Both the position numbers and the translations under genes were made by a program. The notes under the pieces were generated by a model. The model did not search any database. It had not been told where the DNA came from and worked only from the letters and a program-made list of their open reading frames with translations. This document shows, piece after piece, positions 1 to 8,872 of a stretch of DNA of 64,000 bases. The stretch covers positions 211,293-275,292 of the forward strand of contig NZ_BMNS01000005.1 in the NCBI RefSeq assembly GCF_014646675.1. Reading direction: 5' to 3'. Within the stretch, counting starts at the first letter, position 1. Each line of letters begins with the position of its first letter. This DNA is from Lutibacter litoralis. Its GTDB lineage: Bacteria > Bacteroidota > Bacteroidia > Flavobacteriales > Flavobacteriaceae.

Positions 1-542
1 CGAAAATTCATATTTATGGCGCTTATGGAAATAATGAAAGTATTACACAGTTACATAATAAAAATGAAGGATTTTTAATCGAAGGATGGGTTGATAATAA
101 AGAAAAGGTATTTTCAAATGTCAGAATTTGTTTAGCTCCCCTACAATTTGGGGCAGGATTAAAAGGAAAACTTATAGATGCAATGCTTTATGGAACACCC
201 TCTATAACAACTTCAATTGGTGCTGAAGGAATACTTGAAGATTTACCTTGGGCAGGTTTTATTGAAAACGATTTTAATAGTTTTATTGAAAAAGCGGTTA
301 CATTATATAAAACTGAAGAAACATGGTTAAAAAAACAGCAAAATGGTTTTGAAATTATTAATTCTAATTTTTCAAAAAGGAAATTTGGGAATGAATTAAT
401 ATTAAAAATTGAAACTACATTTAATAATTTGAAAAACCATAGAGATAATAATTTTATTGGTGCTATGCTGCAATATCATACTTTAAAAAGTACAAAATAT
501 ATGTCTAAATGGATTGAAGAAAAGAATAAAAAAGTAGACTAA
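1..542 (+). CDS. Glycosyltransferase, C-terminal part (5' truncated by window)
   Basis: The reading frame is open from the first bases and ends at 542, so only about the last 180 residues are seen. The visible part has the shape of the C-terminal Rossmann half of a GT-B (GT1/GT4-like) glycosyltransferase: a stretch GFLIEGWVDN, then a nucleotide-sugar binding region with LAPLQFGAGLKGKLIDAM, LYGTPSITTSIGAEGI, typical of sugar transferases of surface polysaccharide synthesis. Donor and acceptor cannot be told. A methionine at 183 is internal to the domain and not the start. The 3' end overlaps the convergent sigma gene by 38 bases. The family is inferred from the motif pattern only. Confidence 0.8.
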   Translation, partial: KIHIYGAYGNNESITQLHNKNEGFLIEGWVDNKEKVFSNVRICLAPLQFGAGLKGKLIDAMLYGTPSITTSIGAEGILEDLPWAGFIENDFNSFIEKAVTLYKTEETWLKKQQNGFEIINSNFSKRKFGNELILKIETTFNNLKNHRDNNFIGAMLQYHTLKSTKYMSKWIEEKNKKVD

Positions 543-1086
543 TAGTAGCTGAGTTAATATATTTTCTGATAATAGAAAATGCACGTCCCATTTGGTTTTC
601 AACCGTTTTAACCGATAAATTTAGGTGTTCAGCAATTTCTTTATAACGATAACCTTCGTATTTATTCAACATAAAAATTTCTTTACACCTATTTGGCAAT
701 GTTTCTATTGCAGTATGTAAGATCTTCATCTGTTTTTCGTTATTTTCAGCAATTTCAGATTCAATCTCATTCACCAAAGAATATCTAATTTGTTCTAAAT
801 TTTCGTTTATGCGTTTATGCTTTCGGTAATAATCTAAAAATGAAAAATAAGCAGCTTTATACAAATAACTTTCTAATGAAGTGTTTATTTCAATTTCCCT
901 TCTCTTAACCCATAATTTAATTAATACATCTTGCACTATATCTTCAACAATAGTTTTTTCTGAACAAAAATTTGAAAGATATCGACACAGTTTATTATAA
1001 AAAATACGATAAACACTTTCGTAAGCTTTTATATCATCGTTCTTTATTTTCGTAAATAACTCTGTATAGTTTTGATGTATGCTCAA
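505..1086 (-). CDS. ECF RNA polymerase sigma factor (SusCD/FecR-linked)
   Basis: 193-residue sigma-70 family protein of the extracytoplasmic type. Region 2 spans about residues 15-92, with the core-binding stretch EDIVQDVLIKLW at 48-59, and region 4 spans about 122-178, with the helix-turn-helix YRYKEIAEHLNLSVKTVENQ at 146-165. It most likely works with the FecR-like anti-sigma factor encoded from 1209, switching on the SusC/SusD genes downstream when the receptor is loaded. The two genes are divergent, with 122 bases between them; in most Bacteroidota loci the pair is co-directional. The last 15 residues are hydrophobic (TISLLFYSFL), an unusual tail. Partner assignment is inference from position. 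Confidence 0.92.
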   Translation of the reverse strand: MSIHQNYTELFTKIKNDDIKAYESVYRIFYNKLCRYLSNFCSEKTIVEDIVQDVLIKLWVKRREIEINTSLESYLYKAAYFSFLDYYRKHKRINENLEQIRYSLVNEIESEIAENNEKQMKILHTAIETLPNRCKEIFMLNKYEGYRYKEIAEHLNLSVKTVENQMGRAFSIIRKYINSATISLLFYSFLQSI

Positions 1087-1148
1087 AGACTGAAATTTAT
1101 TTTTACAAATATTACATTAAAATTAACATAAAAAAAATAAAAATCTTT

Positions 1149-1173
1149 GGGGGTTTTAATTTTTACCCTCGTC
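1149..1173 (+). promoter_or_regulatory. Candidate ECF-sigma promoter before fecR
   Basis: A G-run followed by TTTTAATTTTTACCC and CGTC (1170-1173) lies 35 bases before the FecR start. A CGTC -10 element is common for ECF promoters, and the upstream G/T-rich block would be the -35 region. The GGG and CCC runs could also pair as a small hairpin. This is inference; no transcription data are available. Confidence 0.35.
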
Positions 1174-1208
1174 TTAATTAAAGTGAAAGGATAAAATAAA
1201 GAGATATT

Positions 1209-2369
1209 ATGGCTATTAGCGAAATACATAATTTAATAATAAAATATTTAAATGATGAACTAAATGATTCTGAAAGAGAAACTTTAGTTAATTGGTTAAA
1301 TAATTCTGAAAACAAGGCAGTTTTTAAGAAATATATTGTCTTAAATAGATCGTTAAATTACAAATATCAAAAGTTTAATTATAAAGATCCTTTAGATAGT
1401 GCTTTAGAAGAGATTACAAAAAAGAACGCTAAAGCACCTAAAAAAATAATAAAATTAAGAAGCTTATTTAAATATGCGGCCATTTTTATTGTTGTAATTG
1501 GTACGGGTTTTTACTTTTTTAAAAATAATTTTAACAAATCAAACACTCCTAAAATTGTAAACGAAATTAAAATTGGTACAGATAAAGCTACCTTAACTCT
1601 TGAAAATGGTACAAATATTGCCTTAGAAAAAGGAAAAGTATTTAATTCTGGAACTGTTAATAGCGATGGTGAAAAAATAATTTACAATTCAAATTCAACA
1701 ACTACTACAGAAGAAATTACGTATAATTATTTAACCATTCCTAGAGGTGGAGAGTTTTATATTGTACTAGAAGATAATACAAAAGTTTGGTTAAATTCAG
1801 AGTCTCAATTAAAGTATCCAGTTGCTTTTGTCAAAGGAAAAACCCGTGAAGTTGAATTATTATATGGTGAAGCATATTTTGAAGTTTCTCCTAGTACAAA
1901 TCATAATGGCGATAAATTTAAAGTACACACACAACAGCAAACAATTGAAGTTTTAGGAACTCAATTTAATGTAAAAGCTTACAAAGAAAACAAAGAAATT
2001 TACACAACACTTGCCGAAGGAAAAGTAAAAGTTGAAATAGACGGTATTACCAAAATGTTAAAACCTTCTGAACAAACAACCTATAATAAAACAACAAAAT
2101 CTATTAACGTTACAACTGTTGACGTTTCTTACGAAACTGCTTGGCGTACAGGGTATTTTAACTTTACAAATAAAGCTTTTGTTGAAGTTGCTGAAGTTTT
2201 AGCAAGATGGTATAATATTGAGTTTCATTTTGAAAATAAAACTTTAGAACAGTTTAAAATTAATGGAGTTATTAGTAAAAATCAAAATGTAGAATACTTT
2301 TTATTTACACTTAAAAATATTGAAAATATAAACTATAAAATAAAAGACAATCATATATATATAAAATAA
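1209..2369 (+). CDS. FecR-family anti-sigma factor
   Basis: 386-residue inner-membrane anti-sigma factor. The cytoplasmic N-terminal part (1-85) has the short helical sigma-binding region, one membrane segment lies at about 88-104 (FKYAAIFIVVIGTGFYFF), and the periplasmic part carries a FecR domain (about 175-275, with IPRGGEFYIVLEDNTKVWLN) and a C-terminal DUF4974-like domain (about 310-386). The family receives a signal from the STN domain of a TonB-dependent receptor and releases its sigma factor. The adjacent SusC-like receptor does carry an STN domain, and the divergent sigma gene is at 505-1086, so all three signalling parts are present here. Confidence 0.93.
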   Translation: MAISEIHNLIIKYLNDELNDSERETLVNWLNNSENKAVFKKYIVLNRSLNYKYQKFNYKDPLDSALEEITKKNAKAPKKIIKLRSLFKYAAIFIVVIGTGFYFFKNNFNKSNTPKIVNEIKIGTDKATLTLENGTNIALEKGKVFNSGTVNSDGEKIIYNSNSTTTTEEITYNYLTIPRGGEFYIVLEDNTKVWLNSESQLKYPVAFVKGKTREVELLYGEAYFEVSPSTNHNGDKFKVHTQQQTIEVLGTQFNVKAYKENKEIYTTLAEGKVKVEIDGITKMLKPSEQTTYNKTTKSINVTTVDVSYETAWRTGYFNFTNKAFVEVAEVLARWYNIEFHFENKTLEQFKINGVISKNQNVEYFLFTLKNIENINYKIKDNHIYIK

Positions 2370-2372
2370 AAA

Positions 2373-2415
2373 AGGGAGTGAAGTTCTCGTATCCTACCAC
2401 TTAAACTTCATCCCT
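2373..2415 (+). promoter_or_regulatory. Stem-loop between fecR and susC
   Basis: An imperfect 12-bp stem: AGGGA-g-TGAAGTT at 2373-2385 pairs with AACTTCATCCCT at 2404-2415. No T-run follows, so it is not a classical terminator. Its place in the leader of a highly expressed receptor gene suggests an RNA processing or stability element that sets the SusC to FecR ratio (inference). Confidence 0.5.
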
Positions 2416-2461
2416 ATTTAGCGATTAATTAACTAATTATTAACCAATCAATAGCAAATTT

Positions 2462-5400
2462 ATGGAATTTAAATTTACCAATGTTCTTTTTTATTCAAAG
2501 AAGAACTTATTCAAAACAATTATGAGATTATCTATTTTCTTATTTTGTGCTTTTACTTTTGGATTTACTCCCAATAGTAGTTTTTCTCAAAATGCACAAA
2601 TCAACATTAAATCAGATCTAAATTTAACTGTAGACGAAGTCTTTAATTTAATTAGACAACAAACAGATTACACGTTTGTATATTCTACAGATTTATTTAA
2701 AAATGCTTCAAAAATTGAATTAAAAAAAGGAAGTATTAACACTTCTAAACTATTAAATAAAAGTTTAGACAACCTTAATTTAACATATCTTTTTTTAGAC
2801 AATAAAACTATTGTATTAACTAAGAAGGCTGTAAAAACTGCTGCAGCAGGAGTTGAAGAATTAGAAGAAATTCAGCAAAAAATAACAGGTACTGTTACTG
2901 ATTCATCTAATCATCCGCTTCCAGGAGTTAATGTTTTGGTAGGTAAAAAAGGTAATAATATTGTTAAAGGTGTTGTAACAGATTTTGAAGGTAAATATAC
3001 TATTGAAGGTGCTAAAGGAGAAATTATTAGGTTTTCATATATGGGTTTTGCTACACAAGAATTTGTTATTCAAAACCAAACGATAGTTAATGTAATTTTA
3101 AAAGAAGCTACAGGTAAATTAAACGAGGTTGTATTGGTAGGATACGGTTCTCAAAAACGAGAAGAAGTTTCAAGTGCAATTTCTTCTGTTAAAGCTAAAG
3201 AATTAACACAAAACATTGTTGGTGTAACAAGTTTTGATAACGCTCTAAGTGGTTTAATTAAAGGTGTTAATATTTCTCAAAGCACCGGAGAATTGGGTTC
3301 TGGTGTAGATATTAATATTAGAGGTATTACGTCTCCATTTGCCGGAGCAGATAACAATCCTTTATTTGTAATTGATGGTGTTCCAGTTCAAACAAACCCA
3401 AACATATTTGGTAGTAATGATAACACATCGTATGTAAATACTGCGAATCCTTTACAATCTATAAATCCAAGTGACATTGAAAGTATAGACGTTCTAAAAG
3501 ATGCCGCTGCAACTGCAATTTATGGTTCTCGTGGTGCAAATGGTGTTATTATTGTAAATACTAAAAGAGGTACAAAAGGTGAAAAAATGAGTATTGCAGT
3601 AAATACTTCTACTACTTTTGCCAGACCAATAAAAACACATGATTATTTATCTACAGACCAATGGAAGTCTTTTAATGATGAGTTTTTTAAATATTCTGCA
3701 CAAGCTGCAAATGAAAACCCATATATAGATTTATTTTTCTTAAGTGACTACTCATATATGGCTAATTTACCTATTGATTGGTGGACATATACTATTGGTT
3801 ATGAAGGACCTAATGAAGATTATTATGGAACGGAAAATACAACATGGGCTGATGTAGTTTTTAGAGACCCAGCAATTACAAACCAATACAATGTATCTGT
3901 TTTAGGAGGTACCGATAAAACAAATTATTCTCTTTCTGCTGGATATACAGACCAAGAAGGATTAATTTTAGAAGAAAACTATAAACAGTATAGCTTTAAA
4001 TTAGGTTTAGATTCTCAAATTAATAAGATAGTTAAAGTAGGAGCTACTGCTAATATTGGAGTTTCTAACATTAAATCTGGTTATAGAAGTTTAAATGGCG
4101 ATTTAGGAAATGAATTATCTGCAAGACCTGATATTGCTCCAAGAGATGAAAATGGCGATTTTACGAGAGTAAAATCTGTTGAATATGGTTTTTTTGAAAC
4201 TTTACAACCGAATCCATTAGCTTTAATGACAGGTAGTATAAATGAAACTAAAGGATTTACATTATTAGGAAATACCTATGCAGAATTTGAAGTTGTAAAA
4301 AATCTAAAAATTAAGTCAGATGTAAATGTTGCTTTATTTGCAACAGATGATTATAGTTTTAGACCAGTTTCTATTGTTGGAACTATTAGCGATCTTTATG
4401 GAGAAACTAGATCAAGTTTATCAACTAGTAATGTTGTTACTACTAACGTAGTTTCTAATTTAACAGCTAATTATACAGCTTCAATTAATGAGCACGATTT
4501 TAGTGTCTTAATTGGTGCTGCTTGGGATAGAAATTATTCAGATAGAGAAACTTTTAGATTAGAAGGTTTTCCTGATGATGAAGTATTAACTAATGTTACC
4601 TCTGGAGAATTAGTGACAAGTAAAGCAGGTACTAAATATGAAAGTGGTTTAAACTCTCTTTTTAGTCGTTTAACATATAGTTACGATGATAAATATTTTG
4701 CAACTGCAAATTTACGTACAGATAGATCAATTAAATTTGGACCAGAAAATCAACGTGCTTTTTTCCCATCGTTAGCGTTAAGTTGGAAAGTTTCAAACGA
4801 ATCTTTTTTACAAAATAACACCACACTAAATAGCTTGCGTTTAAGAGCAAGTATTGGTAAAACAGGATCAAACAATGTTGGAGATTTTGCATACCTACAA
4901 TTTTTTGCTCCAGGTATTAATAGCGATGCTAATTATGGCGGAAACCAAGCTATTGGACTTACAGGTGTTTTACCAAATGAAGCTATTAAATGGGAAACTA
5001 CTAACGAAATGAATGTTGGTTTAAACTTTGGTTTATTCAACAATAGAATTAGAGGTAGCTTAGATTATTATAATAGAAAAACGACCGATGCGCTTATGCC
5101 CTCTCCTTTTCCTTTTGAAACTGGGGCTGATACCTATACAGCAAACTTTGCTGATTTAACAAATAAAGGATTTGAATTAGACTTAGGTGGAGATATTATT
5201 AGAACTGATGAATTACAATGGGCTGCTAACTTTAATATTTCTCAAAATAAAAATACCTTAGATAAATTCAATCAAAACGGAATCTCTTCGTTTTTAATCG
5301 ATAGATATGAAATTGGTAGAGAAGTGAATATAATTAAAGGGTATGTTGTAGAAAAAATATTTCAAGATCAAACAGAATTAGATAACCTTAATGCTGGTTC

Positions 5401-6019
5401 TTCAACTGGTTTCTACCAAGAATATGGAACAGGTCTTGGAGATTATAAATATAAAGATCTTAATAATGATGGCAGAATTACTTCGGCCGATAGAGAATAT
5501 TTAGGAAGTTCTCAACCAGATGTCTTTGGTGGTTTTAATACGGAAGTAAACTATAAAGGATTTTCTTTAGGAGCTTATTTTAATTATTCTTTAGGTGGTG
5601 AAAGTTTATGGGCTAGTTATGGAAATAAATTGTCTTACTCACCAAATATAAATACATATTCAATGTTTTATGAAAATACATGGACACCAGAAAGAATAGA
5701 TGCTGAATATCCTAGATTTATAATTACAGATCCTAACTTTAATAGTAGAATTTCCAATAAAACGGTATATGACACTTCGTTTTTACGTTTAAAAACATTA
5801 CAGTTTGGTTATCAATTCCCTCAACAAATAATTGAGAAATTTTCAGCTACAGGATTGTCAATATTTGTTACTGGCTCTAATTTATGGACTTTAACTGATT
5901 TCCCTGGATTAAATCCAGATTCTAAAGATGGTGGTTTCGCATCAGTAACTAGTACAGACAATAGAGATCCTTATCCGGTTGCTAAAACTTGGTCTTTGGG
6001 TGTTAATCTTAAATTTTAA
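2462..6019 (+). CDS. SusC/RagA-family TonB-dependent outer-membrane receptor with STN domain
   Basis: 1185-residue outer-membrane transporter. In order: an N-terminal extension and signal peptide (about 1-42, hydrophobic core LSIFLFCAFTFGF), an STN signalling domain (about 48-120), a carboxypeptidase-like regulatory domain (about 140-215, ITGTVTDSSNHPLPGVNVLV), a TonB-box-like segment followed by the plug (VVLVGYGSQKREEVSSAIS; later DVLKDAAATAIYGSRGANGV, the SusC signature), then the 22-strand barrel ending in ..WSLGVNLKF. It imports a ligand together with the downstream SusD lipoprotein, powered by TonB. The STN domain fits control by the neighbouring FecR/ECF pair. No glycoside hydrolase lies nearby, so a glycan substrate is not indicated; peptides or other nutrients are possible. 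Confidence 0.96.
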   Translation: MEFKFTNVLFYSKKNLFKTIMRLSIFLFCAFTFGFTPNSSFSQNAQINIKSDLNLTVDEVFNLIRQQTDYTFVYSTDLFKNASKIELKKGSINTSKLLNKSLDNLNLTYLFLDNKTIVLTKKAVKTAAAGVEELEEIQQKITGTVTDSSNHPLPGVNVLVGKKGNNIVKGVVTDFEGKYTIEGAKGEIIRFSYMGFATQEFVIQNQTIVNVILKEATGKLNEVVLVGYGSQKREEVSSAISSVKAKELTQNIVGVTSFDNALSGLIKGVNISQSTGELGSGVDINIRGITSPFAGADNNPLFVIDGVPVQTNPNIFGSNDNTSYVNTANPLQSINPSDIESIDVLKDAAATAIYGSRGANGVIIVNTKRGTKGEKMSIAVNTSTTFARPIKTHDYLSTDQWKSFNDEFFKYSAQAANENPYIDLFFLSDYSYMANLPIDWWTYTIGYEGPNEDYYGTENTTWADVVFRDPAITNQYNVSVLGGTDKTNYSLSAGYTDQEGLILEENYKQYSFKLGLDSQINKIVKVGATANIGVSNIKSGYRSLNGDLGNELSARPDIAPRDENGDFTRVKSVEYGFFETLQPNPLALMTGSINETKGFTLLGNTYAEFEVVKNLKIKSDVNVALFATDDYSFRPVSIVGTISDLYGETRSSLSTSNVVTTNVVSNLTANYTASINEHDFSVLIGAAWDRNYSDRETFRLEGFPDDEVLTNVTSGELVTSKAGTKYESGLNSLFSRLTYSYDDKYFATANLRTDRSIKFGPENQRAFFPSLALSWKVSNESFLQNNTTLNSLRLRASIGKTGSNNVGDFAYLQFFAPGINSDANYGGNQAIGLTGVLPNEAIKWETTNEMNVGLNFGLFNNRIRGSLDYYNRKTTDALMPSPFPFETGADTYTANFADLTNKGFELDLGGDIIRTDELQWAANFNISQNKNTLDKFNQNGISSFLIDRYEIGREVNIIKGYVVEKIFQDQTELDNLNAGSSTGFYQEYGTGLGDYKYKDLNNDGRITSADREYLGSSQPDVFGGFNTEVNYKGFSLGAYFNYSLGGESLWASYGNKLSYSPNINTYSMFYENTWTPERIDAEYPRFIITDPNFNSRISNKTVYDTSFLRLKTLQFGYQFPQQIIEKFSATGLSIFVTGSNLWTLTDFPGLNPDSKDGGFASVTSTDNRDPYPVAKTWSLGVNLKF

Positions 6020-6029
6020 AATTAAAATT

Positions 6030-7448
6030 ATGAAACTAAAAAATATAAAATTTACAATCGTTTTATGTATTCTTATTAGTTCAGTTAGTTGTAGTATCGA
6101 CAATATTGAACCAATAAATCAATTAACAGAAGAGAATGTAATTCATAACGAAAAATCAGCAGAAGCAATGTTAAACACCTCATATATAAAATTTAGAGAG
6201 TTCTTTTTCTCTAACTTTTATGCAGGTTTAATGGGTGCTGGAGGCGAACAAACCATTGGTAATTTCTATGGAAGCCAAGGGTTTAATCAAAATACCGTAC
6301 AAGATGATAATATTCTTTTAGCAGATAATTATAATAATTTATACACTGCTATTAACAATGCAAATTTCGCAATTGATGGACTTGAAAAAGGTAAAGCTAC
6401 TGATATTGGAGAAGTAAGAACAAACGAATTAATTTCTGAAGCAAAAACAATTCGTGCTTTCTCTCACTTTTTATTGTTACGTCAGTTTGGTCAGTTTTTC
6501 GATTTAAATTCTGATTATGGAATAGTTTTAAGATTAGAACCAGCTAGAAAGTTTGAGAGTTTACCAAGAAATACGGTACAAGAATGTTATGATGCTATTT
6601 TAGATGATTTAAAGTTTGCCTCTCAAAACGGCTCAAGCGGGGTTGCACATTATTATTTCTCTGCCGTTACAGCAAAAGCTTTACTTTCTAAAGTATATTT
6701 ATACACGGGAGATTTTACAAATGCTGCAAGTACGGCCTTAGAAGTTATTAATAATGCTGATGGTTATAATTTAGCAGATGACTATGGTACAATTTTTACC
6801 TCTAATTTTGGAGAAGAAATATTGTTTTCAGTTTATGGAAATTCTGTAGAAGGAGAATATACATACGCTGATGTTTCTTTTGGAAGATATAACATTTCAC
6901 CTAGCCCCTATTTTAGAGCTTTAGCAGATGCACAGGATGGAATCCCAGGTGATGGAGATCCAAGTTATAATACCGCTGGATACGATGCTCGCTTCTTATA
7001 TGCTTACAATGCTTTTGACACTGCTGGTCCTAATTCAAACGGAAAAATTCCATTTTCAAGCAATAGTACCGAAGGAGTAAATACTATTATTTATTTACGT
7101 TTAGCAGAATTTTACTTGGTATATGCTGAAGCTGAAGCAAGACGTGCTGGAGGAGATTTAGATGATGCATTGGCTAAACTTAACATTTTAAGAGACAGAG
7201 TTGGAATGCCATTAAAAACACTTTCAACAAAAGAAATGTTGTTGCAAAATATTAGAGAAGAGAAAATGTTAGAATTATTTTCCGAAACAGGAGAAACTTG
7301 GTACGACCTAATTAGATATGATAGATTAGGAGATGTTGATGCTTCAACAATAAAATCAACATTAAACTCTGTTGAACAATATGTATTGCCAATTCCAAGA
7401 ACAGCATTAGCTGGAAATTCAGAATTAATTCAAAATCCAGGATATTAA
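6030..7448 (+). CDS. SusD/RagB-family substrate-binding lipoprotein
   Basis: About 472 residues. The ATG at 6030 is preferred over one at 5979 that lies inside susC, because it gives a lipoprotein signal peptide (MKLKNIKFTIVLCILIS..SC, lipobox cysteine near residue 22). The rest has the alpha-helical TPR-type SusD fold: an N-terminal SusD-like part (NQLTEENV.., ANFAIDGL), then the C-terminal RagB/SusD part (LRLAEFYLVYAEAEAR, LNILRDRVGMP, IREEKMLELFSETGETWYDL, LPIPRTAL). It caps the SusC barrel on the cell surface and presents substrate. It begins 11 bases after susC ends, as usual for the pair. Confidence 0.95.
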   Translation: MKLKNIKFTIVLCILISSVSCSIDNIEPINQLTEENVIHNEKSAEAMLNTSYIKFREFFFSNFYAGLMGAGGEQTIGNFYGSQGFNQNTVQDDNILLADNYNNLYTAINNANFAIDGLEKGKATDIGEVRTNELISEAKTIRAFSHFLLLRQFGQFFDLNSDYGIVLRLEPARKFESLPRNTVQECYDAILDDLKFASQNGSSGVAHYYFSAVTAKALLSKVYLYTGDFTNAASTALEVINNADGYNLADDYGTIFTSNFGEEILFSVYGNSVEGEYTYADVSFGRYNISPSPYFRALADAQDGIPGDGDPSYNTAGYDARFLYAYNAFDTAGPNSNGKIPFSSNSTEGVNTIIYLRLAEFYLVYAEAEARRAGGDLDDALAKLNILRDRVGMPLKTLSTKEMLLQNIREEKMLELFSETGETWYDLIRYDRLGDVDASTIKSTLNSVEQYVLPIPRTALAGNSELIQNPGY

Positions 7449-7455
7449 TAAAATT

Positions 7456-7563
7456 AAAGCTGTTTAGAAAGTCTTTAAACCTTGCTCGTCATATTGAAAA
7501 TTAATCTTTTTTAGAAACTGAAATAATAGTATGACAAAAATTTAACTTTCTAAACAGCCTTAG
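7456..7563. repeat. Two-stem intergenic palindrome (family copy 1)
   Basis: Outer arms GCTGTTTAGAAAGT and ACTTTCTAAACAGC are perfect complements, and an inner pair GTCATA/TATGAC lies within. The core CTCG..AT..TGAAAATT.ATCT recurs in a second element at 15126-15187 whose outer arms differ in sequence but still pair. It looks like a member of a dispersed flavobacterial intergenic repeat (REP/MITE-like); it could also stabilise or end the susCD transcript. Confidence 0.6.
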
Positions 7564-7603
7564 AATTAAATTTTATTTACAATATCTTAAAATCTCATAA
7601 AAT

Positions 7604-8755
7604 ATGAAAATTATAAAAAATAGTTATTTAGTATTATTACTTGCACTTGCAGTTACAAGCTGTACCCCAGAGAAAACAAGTTTTACCATCTCCGGAACTA
7701 TCGAAAACACTAACAATGAAGAAGTTTCAATAGTACTATTTAATAATGAAACTAAGACAGATACTATTGCTATTTCAAATCTAGTAGATAGTAGTTTTCA
7801 GCTTACAGGAAATGTAGAAAAACCGACCAAAGTGTTATTATTTGTTGGGCACACAAATATTCCAATGATATTAGAAAATGATACGTACAATGTTGTTTTA
7901 AATGATACTCAAAAATATGTAAAAGGTGGTAATTTAAATCAAATTGTATATGGTTATTTGCAACAAACAGATTATCAGAATGCGAAAAGTGATGCCAAAC
8001 AAACAGCTGAAATTGTTTTTAAAGATATCGACTGGCTAGATAAAGAAGCAGTTGAATTTGCACGTGCAAAAAATAATGAAAAAACAGCTATAACTTATAA
8101 AATTCAGAATAAGTATATGCAAACTATTTTAGAAGGTGACTATTCTGAATTGGCAAAAATCTATACATTAAGCGACAACTACGATTGGAAAAATTATGAT
8201 GCTGATAAAAGAATTGAACTTTATAAAACATACAATGAGGCTTTAAGTCAATCACATCCTGTTGCAAATGAAATGATACAAACATTAACAGATTATAAAA
8301 TTATCGAAGAAAAAAAATTATCTATAGCACCAGGAAAACCTTTTAAAGAAGTTATTGCAAAAGATATAAATAACGAAGAAATTGCGCTTTCTGAAACTAT
8401 TAAAAATAATAAATATACCTTATTAGAGTTTTGGGCAAGTTGGTGTGGACCTTGTCGTGGTGAGTTTCCTCATCTTAAAAAAGCATACAAAACTTACAAT
8501 TCTAAAGGATTTGAAATTTATGGTTTATCGCTTGACGATAAAGAAGATAGATGGTTGAAAGCACTTAAAGAAGAAGATACACCTTGGATAAATGTAGTAG
8601 ATTTCAAACATTTTAAAAGTGATGCTGCTGTGGCCTATTTTGTGCAAGGAATTCCAGCGAGTTTTTTAATTGCAAACGATGGTACAATTGTAGCCTCTGG
8701 AGATGATATTAGAGGTTTTGCTTTAGATGAGAAATTAGAAGAATTATTTAAATAA
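7604..8755 (+). CDS. TlpA-like thiol-disulfide oxidoreductase lipoprotein with DUF4369-type N-terminus
   Basis: 383 residues. A lipoprotein signal peptide comes first (LLLALAVTSC, cysteine at about 20). An N-terminal beta-rich DUF4369-like domain follows (about 25-130, FTISGTIENTNNEEVSIVLF), then a helical linker, then a C-terminal thioredoxin-fold domain (about 245-383) with the redox motif WASWCGPCRG, cysteines 281 and 284, and a cis-proline region VQGIPASFLI. It would reduce or exchange disulfides in the periplasm or at the outer membrane. It follows susD at 155 bases, across the repeat at 7456-7563. TlpA-like proteins often accompany SusCD loci of this family; the role there is not known. 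Confidence 0.92.
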   Translation: MKIIKNSYLVLLLALAVTSCTPEKTSFTISGTIENTNNEEVSIVLFNNETKTDTIAISNLVDSSFQLTGNVEKPTKVLLFVGHTNIPMILENDTYNVVLNDTQKYVKGGNLNQIVYGYLQQTDYQNAKSDAKQTAEIVFKDIDWLDKEAVEFARAKNNEKTAITYKIQNKYMQTILEGDYSELAKIYTLSDNYDWKNYDADKRIELYKTYNEALSQSHPVANEMIQTLTDYKIIEEKKLSIAPGKPFKEVIAKDINNEEIALSETIKNNKYTLLEFWASWCGPCRGEFPHLKKAYKTYNSKGFEIYGLSLDDKEDRWLKALKEEDTPWINVVDFKHFKSDAAVAYFVQGIPASFLIANDGTIVASGDDIRGFALDEKLEELFK

Positions 8756-8822
8756 AATTAATAAACATCTTAAATTAAACTTTGTTTTCATGAATTAATT
8801 AAAGGATCTTAATTAGATGTTT

Positions 8823-8854
8823 AAAAAGAGTTGATTTATTTCAACTCTTTTTTT
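8823..8854. terminator. Bidirectional terminator
   Basis: AAAAAGAGTTGA pairs with TCAACTCTTTTT around a 6-base loop, with T-runs on both strands. It separates the plus-strand TlpA-like gene from the convergent MFS gene. Confidence 0.85.
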
Positions 8855-8872
8855 ATATAACAAATTAAGAAC

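Noticed and set aside
2373-2415. Terminator between fecR and susC
   Set aside because: The stem is not followed by a T-run and the genes are expected to be co-regulated.
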